Shown here: in pieces, positions 1 through 7,318 of the stretch | How positions within the stretch are numbered: the first letter of the stretch is position 1 | How the letters are laid out: every line of letters starts with the position of its first letter | Source: Streptomyces hyaluromycini | Lineage (GTDB): Bacteria; Actinomycetota; Actinomycetes; Streptomycetales; Streptomycetaceae | NCBI RefSeq assembly: GCF_002217755.1 | Contig: NZ_BCFL01000019.1 | Location: forward strand, 62,001 to 126,000 | Length of the DNA stretch: 64,000 bases | Direction of reading: 5' to 3' | Position numbers and translations under genes: made by a program | Notes under the pieces: generated by a model | Told to the model about the DNA's origin: nothing | What the model saw: the letters and a program-made list of their open reading frames with translations, nothing else | Databases searched by the model: none

Positions 1-74
1 TACAGCCCTTCCGAAAGCACAAAAGGACCCGGTGGCGGCGCTGCCCGAGTCCTCTGCCCAGCAGAATAGCCCAC

Positions 75-911
75 ATGAGCATTGGTCCGGCAGGTCATGT
101 GGCACGTTCCATCGTTCGTCCGACATATGAGACGAGCAGAAACGGCTCTATGCGGACGTTTCTGTGCACGGACGACGGGGTTTCCATCGATTCCGTATAC
201 GATCCCGCCGCGGTCGTATACGACGGCTCCCGGTCACTCTCCCGTGACCTGGTGTTCGTCATGGCCCACGGTTTCACCGGCGACGTGGACCGGCCACACG
301 TACGACGGGTGGTGACGGCCCTGACCGGTTACGCGCCGGTGGTCAGCTTCTCCTTCCGCGGCCACGGCCGGTCCGCCGGCCGCACCACCGTCGGCGACCG
401 CGAGGTCCTCGACCTGGCGGCGGCGGTGGCGTGGGCCCGGGACCTCGGCCACACCCGCGTCGTCACCGTCGGCTTCTCGATGGGCGGCTCGGTGGTCCTG
501 CGGCACGCGGCGCTGCACGCCGGAGTGGACGCCGTGGTCTCCGTGTCGTCCCCCGCCCGCTGGTACTACCGCGGCACCGCCCCCATGCGCCGCGTCCACT
601 GGCTGGTCACCAGGCCCGAGGGCCGGCTGGTCGGCCGCTACGGCTTCCACACCCGTATCCACCACCGTGACTGGGACCCGGTACCGCTGTCCCCGGTGGA
701 AGCGGTGCCGAAGATCGCCCCGACCCCGCTGCTGATCGTGCACGGCGACAGCGACGGCTACTTCCCGGTCGACCACCCCCGGATGCTGGCCGACGCCGCG
801 GGCGGCGCGGCCGAGCTCTGGCTGGAGCCGGATATGGGCCACGCCGAACACGCGGCGGACGACCGGCTGCTGGCCAGGATCGGCGACTGGGCGGCCTCCC
901 GGGCGGGCTAG
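75..911 (+). CDS. alpha/beta hydrolase
   Basis: Cytoplasmic alpha/beta-hydrolase of about 278 residues; substrate unknown. The oxyanion-hole segment AHGFTG lies near residues 64-69 and the nucleophile elbow GFSMGG near 133-138, so Ser135 is the likely nucleophile. Asp225 or Asp227 in HGDSDGYFP and His256 in MGHAEH would complete the triad. Two starts are possible: ATG at 75, or an in-frame ATG at 150 that begins MRTFLCTDDG and matches where the fold should start; neither has a strong ribosome binding site. It lies 83 bases upstream of a MoaD-like gene. The fold is clear, the physiological role is not. Confidence 0.8.
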   Translation: MSIGPAGHVARSIVRPTYETSRNGSMRTFLCTDDGVSIDSVYDPAAVVYDGSRSLSRDLVFVMAHGFTGDVDRPHVRRVVTALTGYAPVVSFSFRGHGRSAGRTTVGDREVLDLAAAVAWARDLGHTRVVTVGFSMGGSVVLRHAALHAGVDAVVSVSSPARWYYRGTAPMRRVHWLVTRPEGRLVGRYGFHTRIHHRDWDPVPLSPVEAVPKIAPTPLLIVHGDSDGYFPVDHPRMLADAAGGAAELWLEPDMGHAEHAADDRLLARIGDWAASRAG

Positions 912-994
912 CCTGACCCTGTACAACAGGTACACAGGTACACAGCCGACCGATTGTTCCTGCCGAGTCTCCTGAGGAAGCTGATAGGAAGCCG

Positions 995-1249
995 ATGCCC
1001 AAGGTCACGGTGCGCTACTGGGCCGCCGCGAAGGCCGCTGCCGGCATCGCCGAGGAGCCGTACGACGCGGACACCCTCGCCGAGGCGCTGGCGGAGGTAC
1101 GCGTGCGACACCCCGGGGAACTGGCGCACGTCCTGCGGCGATGCTCCTTCCTCATCGACGGTGACCCCGTGGGCGCGCGCGAACATGAGACGGTACGGCT
1201 GGCCGAGGGCGGCACGGTCGAGGTGCTCCCGCCGTTCGCAGGAGGGTGA
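995..1249 (+). CDS. MoaD/ThiS-family sulfur carrier protein
   Basis: Small ubiquitin-fold protein of 84 residues ending in Gly-Gly, the C-terminus that is adenylated and thiocarboxylated in MoaD/ThiS carriers. The sequence starts MPKVTVRYWAAAKAAAG and ends PPFAGG, typical of the MoaD branch, the small subunit of molybdopterin synthase. The MoaE partner is not nearby, so a dedicated role in molybdopterin synthesis is not proven; it could serve another sulfur-transfer route, which fits the sulfurtransferase genes 3 kb downstream. An AGGAAG ribosome binding site precedes the ATG. The next gene starts 9 bases after its stop, so the two are probably co-transcribed. Confidence 0.85.
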   Translation: MPKVTVRYWAAAKAAAGIAEEPYDADTLAEALAEVRVRHPGELAHVLRRCSFLIDGDPVGAREHETVRLAEGGTVEVLPPFAGG

Positions 1250-1258
1250 GCGAGAGCG

Positions 1259-2374
1259 ATGACCAACCAGCCGTACGAGCCGTACGAGGGCTACGACCCG
1301 TACCAGCAGCAGCAGCCCCAGCCCCCCGCCCAGCCGCAGTGGGGGTACGAGGAGCAGCAGTACGCCACCCAGCAGTGGCAGGGGCAGACCTGGGAGACGC
1401 AGACGCACGCTCCGGTGCAGGCGGCGGCCGCTCCGCAGGGGGCGGCCCCTGAGACGGCGTACCCGGCGCCGCAGTCGTACGAGCGGCCGTACGTCGCCGA
1501 ACAGCAGCAGGCGTACCCCGCGCCACCCCAACGGCCCCAGGCCCCCACGCCCACCCCTGCGCCTGCCTCTGCCTCTGCCGAGTCCGCCGGGCAGGGCTAC
1601 GGTCCCGCGACCCTCGCCGGCAACGCGCGGATCACGGACGCCCAGCGGGCCCGCCTGGAGGGCCGCTCGCCGATCATCGAGCCGGGCATGCAGCCGGCGC
1701 TGCTCACGGCGCTGCTGGGCCTGCTGCTCGCGGTGGCCGCACCGATCTCCTCGTACGCCCTGGTCGTCCCCCTGGTGATCCTCCAGGCCGTGACGGCGGC
1801 GGGCTGGTTCCGCCTGAACGGCATGTGGCCGGCCCGGCAGGGCATCGCGCTCGCCTTCCTGGGCGGGGTCACGGCGGACGTGGCGGTACTGGTGGCGGGC
1901 CGCGACCAGGCACCGGCGGCGATCCTCGGCCCCCTGGGCATCTGGGTGCTCCTCACCCTCGTCCTCCAGCTCCGCTCGCACGCGGACCCCGACACCCGTA
2001 TGTACGGTCTGATGGCCACGGTCGCCTCCTCCGCGCTGGCGATCATCGCGACCGGCTACCTGGGCGCGGACCCGGACGCGGTGTCGGTCGGCGCGGCCGC
2101 GGTCGCGGTGGCGGTCCTGGCACGGGCGCTGCCCCTGCCGACCCCGGCGTCGGTCGCCGTGTCCCTGCTGGCCGCGGCCGGGGCGGGCATCGCGGTGGGC
2201 GGCATGACGGGGCTGGGCACGAAGGGCGCGCTGATCGGAGCGTCGGCCGCGGTCTGCGCCCTGGTCGGCCACCGGGCGGCGAGCTACGACTACCCGTCGA
2301 GGTTCGTCCACTTCACAGCGGGCGTGGCCCTGCCGCTGACGGCGGCGGCACCGGTGGTGTGGATCCTGCACTGA
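1259..2374 (+). CDS. membrane protein with Pro/Gln/Tyr-rich cytoplasmic N-terminus
   Basis: A 371-residue protein of unknown function. The first 120 residues are low complexity, dominated by Pro, Gln, Tyr and Ala (for example EPYEGYDPYQQQQPQPP). Residues from about 150 to the end form several hydrophobic segments typical of polytopic membrane helices. Such tails occur on Streptomyces membrane proteins thought to make polar or divisome contacts, but no known domain is recognisable here. It follows the MoaD-like gene by 9 bases with a GGAGGGTGAG ribosome binding site. The stop is followed by a dispersed repeat region. Confidence 0.7.
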   Translation: MTNQPYEPYEGYDPYQQQQPQPPAQPQWGYEEQQYATQQWQGQTWETQTHAPVQAAAAPQGAAPETAYPAPQSYERPYVAEQQQAYPAPPQRPQAPTPTPAPASASAESAGQGYGPATLAGNARITDAQRARLEGRSPIIEPGMQPALLTALLGLLLAVAAPISSYALVVPLVILQAVTAAGWFRLNGMWPARQGIALAFLGGVTADVAVLVAGRDQAPAAILGPLGIWVLLTLVLQLRSHADPDTRMYGLMATVASSALAIIATGYLGADPDAVSVGAAAVAVAVLARALPLPTPASVAVSLLAAAGAGIAVGGMTGLGTKGALIGASAAVCALVGHRAASYDYPSRFVHFTAGVALPLTAAAPVVWILH

Positions 2375-2705
2375 CCTTTTTGCCCACGGTAGAAGGGCGA
2401 GGCCGAACAGCTTTCCCACCCACCCGACTCGGTTGGCAGTGGGGCGCCGGCCGCGCAGCGCCCCCTAAGGGGCGCGGGGCTGTATTCGATTTGCGGCTGC
2501 CGCCGCGTGGGCGCGATCAGCCCCCACCGGCCCGCACCCGAAAACGGACCGGTTCACCCCTGATGCGGGGGTCTGGGGGCGCAGCCCCCAGCACCACCAG
2601 CGCCCTCACTGTCACAGGTGCTCGACAATCCCCCGTCGGCCCGCTCCCGCAGGGTTAGCGTGGCGGGACCGACGTGAGCAGCCGACCCCGGGGGAAACCG
2701 ACCAC
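2375..2705. repeat. intergenic region carrying a dispersed Streptomyces repeat
   Basis: These 331 bases hold no convincing gene. From about 2455 to 2560 they carry a diverged copy of the repeat family found five more times in this window: a short G/C hairpin (GCGCCCCCTAAGGGGCGC) followed by GGGGCTGTATTCGAT, where the other copies read GGGGAACTGCGCGA, and then a C-rich tail. The hairpin could act as a weak terminator for the upstream gene. Confidence 0.6.
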
Positions 2706-3443
2706 ATGCGTGCCCTGCGAATCTTTCTGATCGTTGTCGTCGTCCTCGGCGTCCTCTTCGTGGTCGTCGACCGGGTCGCCGTGCACTTCGCCCAGGGCGA
2801 GGCCGCCGACAAGCTGAGGACGACGGAGGGCCTCGCGACCACCCCCGACGTCTCCATCAAGGGTTTCCCGTTCCTCACCCAGGTCGCGAGCGGCACCCTC
2901 GACGACGTGCACGTCGGCATCAAGGAGTACGACGCCACCACCGGCACCACCGGCAAGACCATCCGGATCGAGGACCTGAACGCCGACATGAAGGACGTCA
3001 CCTTCACCGGCGACTACAGTTCCGCCACCGCGCAGACCGCCACCGGCACCGCGCACATCTCCTACGCGGATCTGCTGAAGGACGCCCAGACGGAGCCCAC
3101 CGACCTCGGCCTCGGCTTCACCGGCCAGGTCGTCGGCCTCGCCTACGGCGGCAACGGCAAGATCAAGGTCACCGTCGACGTCACCGTCCCCGGCGTCAGC
3201 GCCCACCAGAAGGCGACCGTCCTGAGCACGGTCACCGTCAAGGACAACACCGTCCAGGTGCACGCCGACAACCTCCCCAAGCTCGCCGGTGTCGGCCTCG
3301 CCGAGGACCGCTTCCGCCAGGCCTCCGACTTCCAGCAGGCGATCGACCAGCTCCCCGGCGGCATCAAGCTGGACAAGGTGGAGGCCGCGAAGGACGGTGT
3401 GGAGATCGCGGTGAAGGGTTCGAACGTCAGGCTCGCCGGGTAG
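2706..3443 (+). CDS. DUF2993 (LmeA-like) lipid-associated protein
   Basis: A 245-residue protein with an N-terminal membrane anchor (about residues 4-25, ALRIFLIVVVVLGVLFVVV) followed by a globular domain with the DUF2993 pattern, including KGFPFLTQVASGTLDDV and a C-terminal LPGGIKLDKVEA. DUF2993 includes mycobacterial LmeA, a periplasmic phospholipid-binding mannosyltransferase-associated protein, so this one probably sits outside the membrane and handles lipids or cell-envelope glycolipids; that role is inferred from the family. Start is ATG at 2706, preceded by a purine-rich GGGGGAAA. Confidence 0.75.
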   Translation: MRALRIFLIVVVVLGVLFVVVDRVAVHFAQGEAADKLRTTEGLATTPDVSIKGFPFLTQVASGTLDDVHVGIKEYDATTGTTGKTIRIEDLNADMKDVTFTGDYSSATAQTATGTAHISYADLLKDAQTEPTDLGLGFTGQVVGLAYGGNGKIKVTVDVTVPGVSAHQKATVLSTVTVKDNTVQVHADNLPKLAGVGLAEDRFRQASDFQQAIDQLPGGIKLDKVEAAKDGVEIAVKGSNVRLAG

Positions 3444-3604
3444 GAAGCGGCACGTCGGGGACCGGCGCCGTTCCAGCACGCGAGACGGTCGCGTCCGTAC
3501 AGTAGATGTGATGACCGGTACAGGCGCCCGGCCGCCCCGGAATCACGCCCCGGACCCCCACCTCGTCTCGCAATTCGGACGATCGCGTCTCACCATACGA
3601 CATG

Positions 3605-3645
3605 CCGGTGACATGCCCGCTTATCCGTCCCTACGATCGAGCCCA
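3605..3645 (+). promoter_or_regulatory. promoter of leader peptide and rhodanese operon
   Basis: A -35-like GTGACA (3608-3613) and a -10-like TACGAT (3632-3637) are separated by 18 bases. The leader ATG at 3645 lies seven bases after the -10 box, so the transcript probably begins at or next to the start codon (leaderless). Confidence 0.5.
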
Positions 3646-3725
3646 TGAAGCGTCAGGCGGATCTCACGAAGCGGCGGGCAGTCGACCTGTGCCGCGTCGC
3701 CGCCATGCTCTGTCGCCCCTTCTGA
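3645..3725 (+). CDS. cysteine-containing leader peptide (attenuator uORF)
   Basis: A 26-residue ORF, too short for standard calling, beginning MKRQADLTKRRAVDLCRVA and ending LCRPF. Cys codons lie at positions 16 and 23. The VDLCR...LCR pattern matches the actinobacterial short leader peptides placed before sulfur-assimilation genes; in mycobacteria, leaderless cysteine-codon uORFs act as cysteine-responsive attenuators. It lies 120 bases upstream of a thiosulfate sulfurtransferase gene, the expected context. The peptide is probably regulatory rather than functional. Confidence 0.8.
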   Translation: MKRQADLTKRRAVDLCRVAAMLCRPF

Positions 3726-3845
3726 CGGCGGAGGCCGCTGCCTCCGCATCCCCCCGCCCTCCCTGGCCGAGGGCACTCGTGCGCTCCGACGCGCACCCAC
3801 CCGCACTCGCACGCCCCGCCGCAACTGCCCCGGAGGAGAAAGAGC
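3726..3845 (+). promoter_or_regulatory. candidate cysteine-responsive attenuator
   Basis: A perfect 8-bp hairpin GCGGAGGC-CGCT-GCCTCCGC (3728-3747) starts two bases after the leader stop codon. Its 3' arm contains CCTCC, which can also pair with the GGAGG of the rhodanese ribosome binding site (3832-3836). A second pyrimidine run near 3757-3763 could do the same. The two pairings are mutually exclusive, so ribosome position on the leader could decide whether the ribosome binding site is free. This mechanism is inferred from the sequence alone. Confidence 0.45.
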
Positions 3846-4685
3846 ATGAGCCGCAGCGACGTCCTCGTCGACGCCGACTGGGTCCAGGACAACCTGGACA
3901 ACCCCGAGATCGCGATCGTGGAGGTGGACGAGGACACGTCCGCCTACGAGAAGAACCACATCCGCAACGCGATCCGTATCGACTGGACCAAGGACCTGCA
4001 GGACCCGGTCCGCCGTGACTTCATCGACCAGGAGGGCTTCGAGAAGCTCCTGTCGGCGAAGGGCATCGCCAACGACACGCTGGTGATCCTCTACGGCGGC
4101 AACAACAACTGGTTCGCGTCCTACGCCTACTGGTACTTCAAGCTCTACGGCCACGACAACGTCAAGCTCCTCGACGGCGGCCGCAAGAAGTGGGAGCTGG
4201 ACGCCCGCGAGCTGGTCGAGGAGGTCCCGGAGCGCACCGAGACCACCTACACGGCCAAGCCGCAGAACACCGCGATCCGCGCCTTCCGCGACGACGTCGT
4301 GGCGGCCATCGGCTCGCAGAACCTCGTCGACGTGCGTTCCCCCGACGAGTTCTCCGGCAAGCTGCTCGCCCCGGCCCACCTGCCGCAGGAGCAGTCGCAG
4401 CGTCCGGGCCACGTCCCGTCCGCGCGCAACATCCCGTGGTCGAAGAACGCCAACGACGACGGCACCTTCAAGTCGGACGACGAGCTCAAGGAGCTCTACG
4501 CCGAGGAGCAGGTCGACCTCGCCAAGGACACCATCGCCTACTGCCGGATCGGCGAGCGCTCGGCCCTGACCTGGTTCGTCCTGCACGAGCTGCTCGGTGT
4601 CGAGAACGTCAAGAACTACGACGGCTCCTGGACCGAGTACGGCAGCCTCGTCGGCGTCCCGATCGAGCTCGGCGCCAACAAGTAA
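3846..4685 (+). CDS. cysA: thiosulfate sulfurtransferase (rhodanese)
   Basis: Two-domain rhodanese of 279 residues that transfers the sulfane sulfur of thiosulfate to an acceptor such as cyanide or a protein thiol. The inactive N-terminal domain spans about residues 5-125. The catalytic domain spans about 145-275, with active-site Cys233 in the loop CRIGERS, the actinobacterial CysA/SseA type. The start ATG has a strong GGAGGAG ribosome binding site. It is followed 33 bases later by the sseC gene, the usual partner, and preceded by a cysteine-codon leader peptide, which suggests induction when cysteine is low. The symbol follows actinobacterial usage and does not mean the sulfate-transport ATPase. 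Confidence 0.93.
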   Translation: MSRSDVLVDADWVQDNLDNPEIAIVEVDEDTSAYEKNHIRNAIRIDWTKDLQDPVRRDFIDQEGFEKLLSAKGIANDTLVILYGGNNNWFASYAYWYFKLYGHDNVKLLDGGRKKWELDARELVEEVPERTETTYTAKPQNTAIRAFRDDVVAAIGSQNLVDVRSPDEFSGKLLAPAHLPQEQSQRPGHVPSARNIPWSKNANDDGTFKSDDELKELYAEEQVDLAKDTIAYCRIGERSALTWFVLHELLGVENVKNYDGSWTEYGSLVGVPIELGANK

Positions 4686-4718
4686 GCCCCGACCTTTCAA
4701 GACCTCTGGAGTATCAGC

Positions 4719-5006
4719 ATGTGTGGAGCGAAGGCCGGCGGCCCGGACGCCTCGACGATCAAGCCCGGTGAGACCACGATCCAGGGTCAGGTGACCCGCG
4801 ACGGCGAGCCGGTGGTGGGTTACGTCCGCCTCCTGGACTCGACGGGCGAGTTCACCGCGGAGGTCCCCACCTCCGCGACCGGACAGTTCCGCTTCTACGC
4901 GGCGGAGGGCACCTGGACCGTCCGCGCCCTCGTTCCCGGCGCCACCGCCGACCGCACGGTCGTCGCCCAGCAGGGCGGCCTGGCCGAGGTCGCGATCGCG
5001 GTCTGA
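4719..5006 (+). CDS. sseC: SseC-like DUF1416 protein
   Basis: A 95-residue protein beginning MCGAKAGGPDAS, the hallmark N-terminus of the DUF1416/SseC family that follows the rhodanese gene in many actinobacteria. The rest reads as a small beta-sandwich (GYVRLLDSTGEFTAEVPTS, then a C-terminal GGLAEVAIAV). The conserved Cys2-Gly-Ala may be a sulfur acceptor, but no biochemical role is established as far as I know. It is co-transcribed with the rhodanese gene and closed by a terminator at 5024-5060. Confidence 0.85.
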   Translation: MCGAKAGGPDASTIKPGETTIQGQVTRDGEPVVGYVRLLDSTGEFTAEVPTSATGQFRFYAAEGTWTVRALVPGATADRTVVAQQGGLAEVAIAV

Positions 5007-5023
5007 GACCAGCGGCAGCAAAA

Positions 5024-5060
5024 GGGCCGCGCCACCGGTACGACACCGGAGGCGCGGCCC
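5024..5060 (+). terminator. Rho-independent-type terminator after sseC
   Basis: Stem GGGCCGCGCC / GGCGCGGCCC with an inner CCGGT / ACCGG pairing and a short loop. The T-tract is weak (TTCGCC), as usual in Streptomyces. Confidence 0.7.
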
Positions 5061-5082
5061 TTCGCCGTCCCCCCTTCCGGGC

Positions 5083-5332
5083 GGGCGCAGGCCGCCGGTT
5101 CCGCCGTGGCGCCGGACCGGCTGCGCCGACCTACCCTGGATGCATGCTGGCCCGTCGCCGTCGCGTCGCCCCTTCTTGATGCGTCCCTCGCACTGCTTCG
5201 CAGGCTTCGGGGCCGCTGCGCCGGACTCCGTCCGTCGGTCCTGGGGTGGGCGCAGGCCGCCGGTTCCGCCGTGGCGCCGGACCGGCTGCGCCGACCTACC
5301 CTGGATGCATGCTGGCCCGTCGCCGTCGCGTC
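5083..5332 (+). repeat. 85-bp direct repeat duplicating a promoter and gene start
   Basis: Bases 5083-5167 and 5248-5332 read as identical, offset by 165. Each copy contains a -10-like TACCCT and an ATG six bases later (5144 and 5309), followed by the first eight codons of the DUF3099 gene. The first copy then runs into a stop and encodes only MLARRRRVAPS (5144-5179). The 80 bases between the copies show no gene. This looks like a partial tandem duplication that left a dead gene start upstream of the working one. Confidence 0.9.
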
Positions 5333-5569
5333 TACCTCGTCATGATGGGGATCTGCATCGGTCTCTTCGTCCTGGCGTGGGGTGTCGTACGCATCTGGTC
5401 GGTCCCCGCCGCGGTGGGGATGTGTGTGGTGGCCATGGTCATCCCGCCGGTCGCCGCGATGGTCGCGAACCGGCGGGGCCCCGACGACCGCTGGTGGGAC
5501 GATCCCTCCGGCGACCCGCAGTCCGACGAGTGGTGGGACGAGCTGGACGGCAAGAAGCGCCGTCAGTAG
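5309..5569 (+). CDS. DUF3099 small membrane protein
   Basis: An 86-residue protein of the actinobacterial DUF3099 family with two membrane segments (about residues 8-27 and 31-52) and an acidic Trp-rich tail (DRWWDDPSGDPQSDEWWDEL). Function is unknown. Start is ATG at 5309, only six bases after a -10-like TACCCT, so the mRNA may be leaderless. Upstream in-frame codons exist but lie inside the duplicated block. Its 3' end overlaps the convergent DsrE gene by seven bases. Confidence 0.75.
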   Translation: MLARRRRVYLVMMGICIGLFVLAWGVVRIWSVPAAVGMCVVAMVIPPVAAMVANRRGPDDRWWDDPSGDPQSDEWWDELDGKKRRQ

Positions 5570-5925
5570 ACCAGCGCCTGGGTCCCGTCCGCCATCGCCT
5601 CCTGGACGAAGACCTGGGCGCCCGCGATCCGTACGCCCTCGATGACGTCCTTCTCCGTGATGTCCCGGCGGGCCGCGCACTGCGTGCAGAGCGTGAGCGT
5701 GCCCCCGGCCAGGATCGACTCGATCAGGTCGGGGAGCGGGGCCGCGTGGGGGAGTTCGAACTCGGCGGCCCGGCCCGGCAGCGCGAACCACGCGGACTCG
5801 CCGGTCAGCCACATCGACACCTCGACGCCACTCGCCACGGCCACCGCCGCCACCGTGAACGCCTGCGAGCACCGCTCAGGGGCGTCCGCCCCCGCCGTCA
5901 CCTTGATCACCAGCTTCTTCGCCAT
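5563..5925 (-). CDS. DsrE-family protein
   Basis: A 120-residue protein starting MAKKLVIKVTAGADAPERC, the DsrE/DsrF-like fold. Conserved features include GVEVSMWLTGESAWFALPG near the middle and the CTQCAARR segment near residue 80, whose cysteines could carry persulfide sulfur as in TusD/DsrE proteins. A sulfur-relay role would fit the rhodanese and sulfur carrier upstream, but this is inference. It is transcribed toward the DUF3099 gene and overlaps its stop. Confidence 0.8.
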   Translation of the reverse strand: MAKKLVIKVTAGADAPERCSQAFTVAAVAVASGVEVSMWLTGESAWFALPGRAAEFELPHAAPLPDLIESILAGGTLTLCTQCAARRDITEKDVIEGVRIAGAQVFVQEAMADGTQALVY

Positions 5926-5957
5926 GCCGGAAGCGTAACCACCGCCCGGCGCGGCGA

Positions 5958-6300
5958 TCAGTATCCGACGGCCTCGCGGAGCAACAGCACGGTGCCGCGC
6001 CCCGGGCGCGGACGTCCTCCAGCGGGAGGGCGTGCTCCTCGACGCGGCGCAGCGCCGTGCTCAGGTCGGGCACCACCTTCTGCGCGCCGACGACCCAGAC
6101 CGCGTGGCCGGCCCCGCCCGCGTTGGCGGGGAGCTGGCTGCCGCTGCCCGAGGCGAGAACGAGCGAGCCGGTCTCGGTGACCGCGGCGACGCTGTTGACG
6201 ACGAACTCGGGAACGGCGACCAGCCTGCGGATCTCGTCGGCGTCGGCGACCCGGCCCATGGCCAGGACGCGCGGCCTGACGGCGCCGTCCAGGATCTCGG
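5958..6300 (-). pseudogene. LUD-domain (LutC/YkgG-like) gene remnant
   Basis: The minus strand encodes a recognisable LUD core, with PEFVVNSVAAVTETGSLVLA and VWVVGAQKVVPDLSTALRR. The N-terminal third is missing, and the frame shifts after HALPLEDVRARG. The expected C-terminal ending (TVLLLREAVGY, stop at 5958-5960) is still present in another frame, so an internal deletion has fused the middle to the end. LUD proteins are parts of lactate-utilisation complexes or stand alone. This copy is almost surely non-functional. Confidence 0.7.
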
Positions 6301-6311
6301 CGCCGAACCCG

Positions 6312-7094
6312 TCAGAGGGTGAACGCGGTGCGGAAACGACGGAGCGCGCTGTCGCTGTCCTCGCTCGCCCAGGCCTCCATCGCCACCGTGCCGTCGTAGC
6401 CGAGGCCGGCCAGGGCGCGGGCGACCGCCGGGTAGTTGATCTCGCCGGTGCCGGGTTCGCAGCGGCCGGGCACGTCGGCCACCTGGATCTCGCCGATCAG
6501 ACCCGCGCCGTGCGCCTTGCGGACCAGCTCGATCAGGTTCCCCTCGCCGATCTGGGCGTGGTAGAGGTCCAGGTTCATCCGCAGACCCGGCCGGTCCACG
6601 GCGGAGACCAGGGCCAGGGTGTCGGCGGCCTTCGCGAACGGCACTCCGGGGTGGTCGACGGCCGTGTTGAGGTTCTCCAGCGTGAAGACGACACCGGCCT
6701 GCTCGCCCAGCTCGGCGACGCGCGTGAGCGTGTCACGCGCGGCGGCCCACATCTCCTCCGTCGGCTCGCCCTTCACCGGGTCCACGGGCAGCCCGTCCCC
6801 GTCCAGGCCGGTGCCGTGCAGGTTGAGGCGCCGGCAGCCGAGCCGGTCGGCCGCGTCGATCGACTCCTGTGCGGTGCGCAGCAGTTCGGCCACGCCGTCC
6901 GGGTCCGTGAGGTTGCCCCGCACATACCCGGTCATCGAGCCGAACTCGGCCGGGGTGCGGGCCAGCGCGTCGAGATCGTGCCGGGTCCAGTCCCAGATCT
7001 CGACCTGGAACCCCTCGTCGTGCAGCCGCCGCGCCCGCTCGTCCACGGGCAGGTCCCGGAAGACCATCTCGGCACAGACCGCCAGTGTGAACAT
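6312..7094 (-). CDS. hyi: hydroxypyruvate isomerase / sugar phosphate isomerase-epimerase family
   Basis: A 260-residue TIM-barrel protein of the AP-endonuclease-2-like family. The opening FTLAVCAEMVFRDLP and the segments NLHGTGLDGDG, FTLENLNTAVDHPG, MNLDLYHAQIGEGNL and GEIQVADVPGRCEPGTGEI match hydroxypyruvate isomerase, which converts hydroxypyruvate to tartronate semialdehyde in glyoxylate and glycerate metabolism. The metal ligands would be the conserved Glu, Asp and His residues in these motifs. It is divergent from a LacI gene, and an 18-bp palindrome sits 32 bases upstream of its start, so LacI control is likely. Confidence 0.82.
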   Translation of the reverse strand: MFTLAVCAEMVFRDLPVDERARRLHDEGFQVEIWDWTRHDLDALARTPAEFGSMTGYVRGNLTDPDGVAELLRTAQESIDAADRLGCRRLNLHGTGLDGDGLPVDPVKGEPTEEMWAAARDTLTRVAELGEQAGVVFTLENLNTAVDHPGVPFAKAADTLALVSAVDRPGLRMNLDLYHAQIGEGNLIELVRKAHGAGLIGEIQVADVPGRCEPGTGEINYPAVARALAGLGYDGTVAMEAWASEDSDSALRRFRTAFTL

Positions 7095-7125
7095 CGTCGT
7101 TCGCCCCTGTCATCCGAAAGCCGGC

Positions 7126-7143
7126 ATCTAGAACGTTCTAGAT
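7126..7143. promoter_or_regulatory. LacI-type operator palindrome
   Basis: Perfect 18-bp palindrome ATCTAGAACGTTCTAGAT in the divergent promoter region, with the central CG typical of LacI-family operators. Confidence 0.75.
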
Positions 7144-7191
7144 GGCTGCCGCCAGTACGCCAGCGCACGGCGACTATGTCAAGACATGGAT

Positions 7192-7246
7192 TCTAGAACG
7201 TTGCAGTAGAACGTTGCAGTAGACGATGCAGTAGAACGTTGCAGTA
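7192..7246. promoter_or_regulatory. tandem operator-like repeats
   Basis: Four head-to-tail copies of TAGAACGTTGCAG (7194-7206, 7207-7219, a 12-base variant 7220-7231, 7232-7244). Each contains the AGAACGTT core of the 18-bp palindrome. They lie 75-125 bases upstream of the lacI start and probably mediate autoregulation. Confidence 0.65.
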
Positions 7247-7318
7247 GCTCTGATCTGAGGGTTCGCCCTCGTCTACGATCGTTCGACACCACAACACGCC
7301 TGCCCAGGGAGGCCCGCC

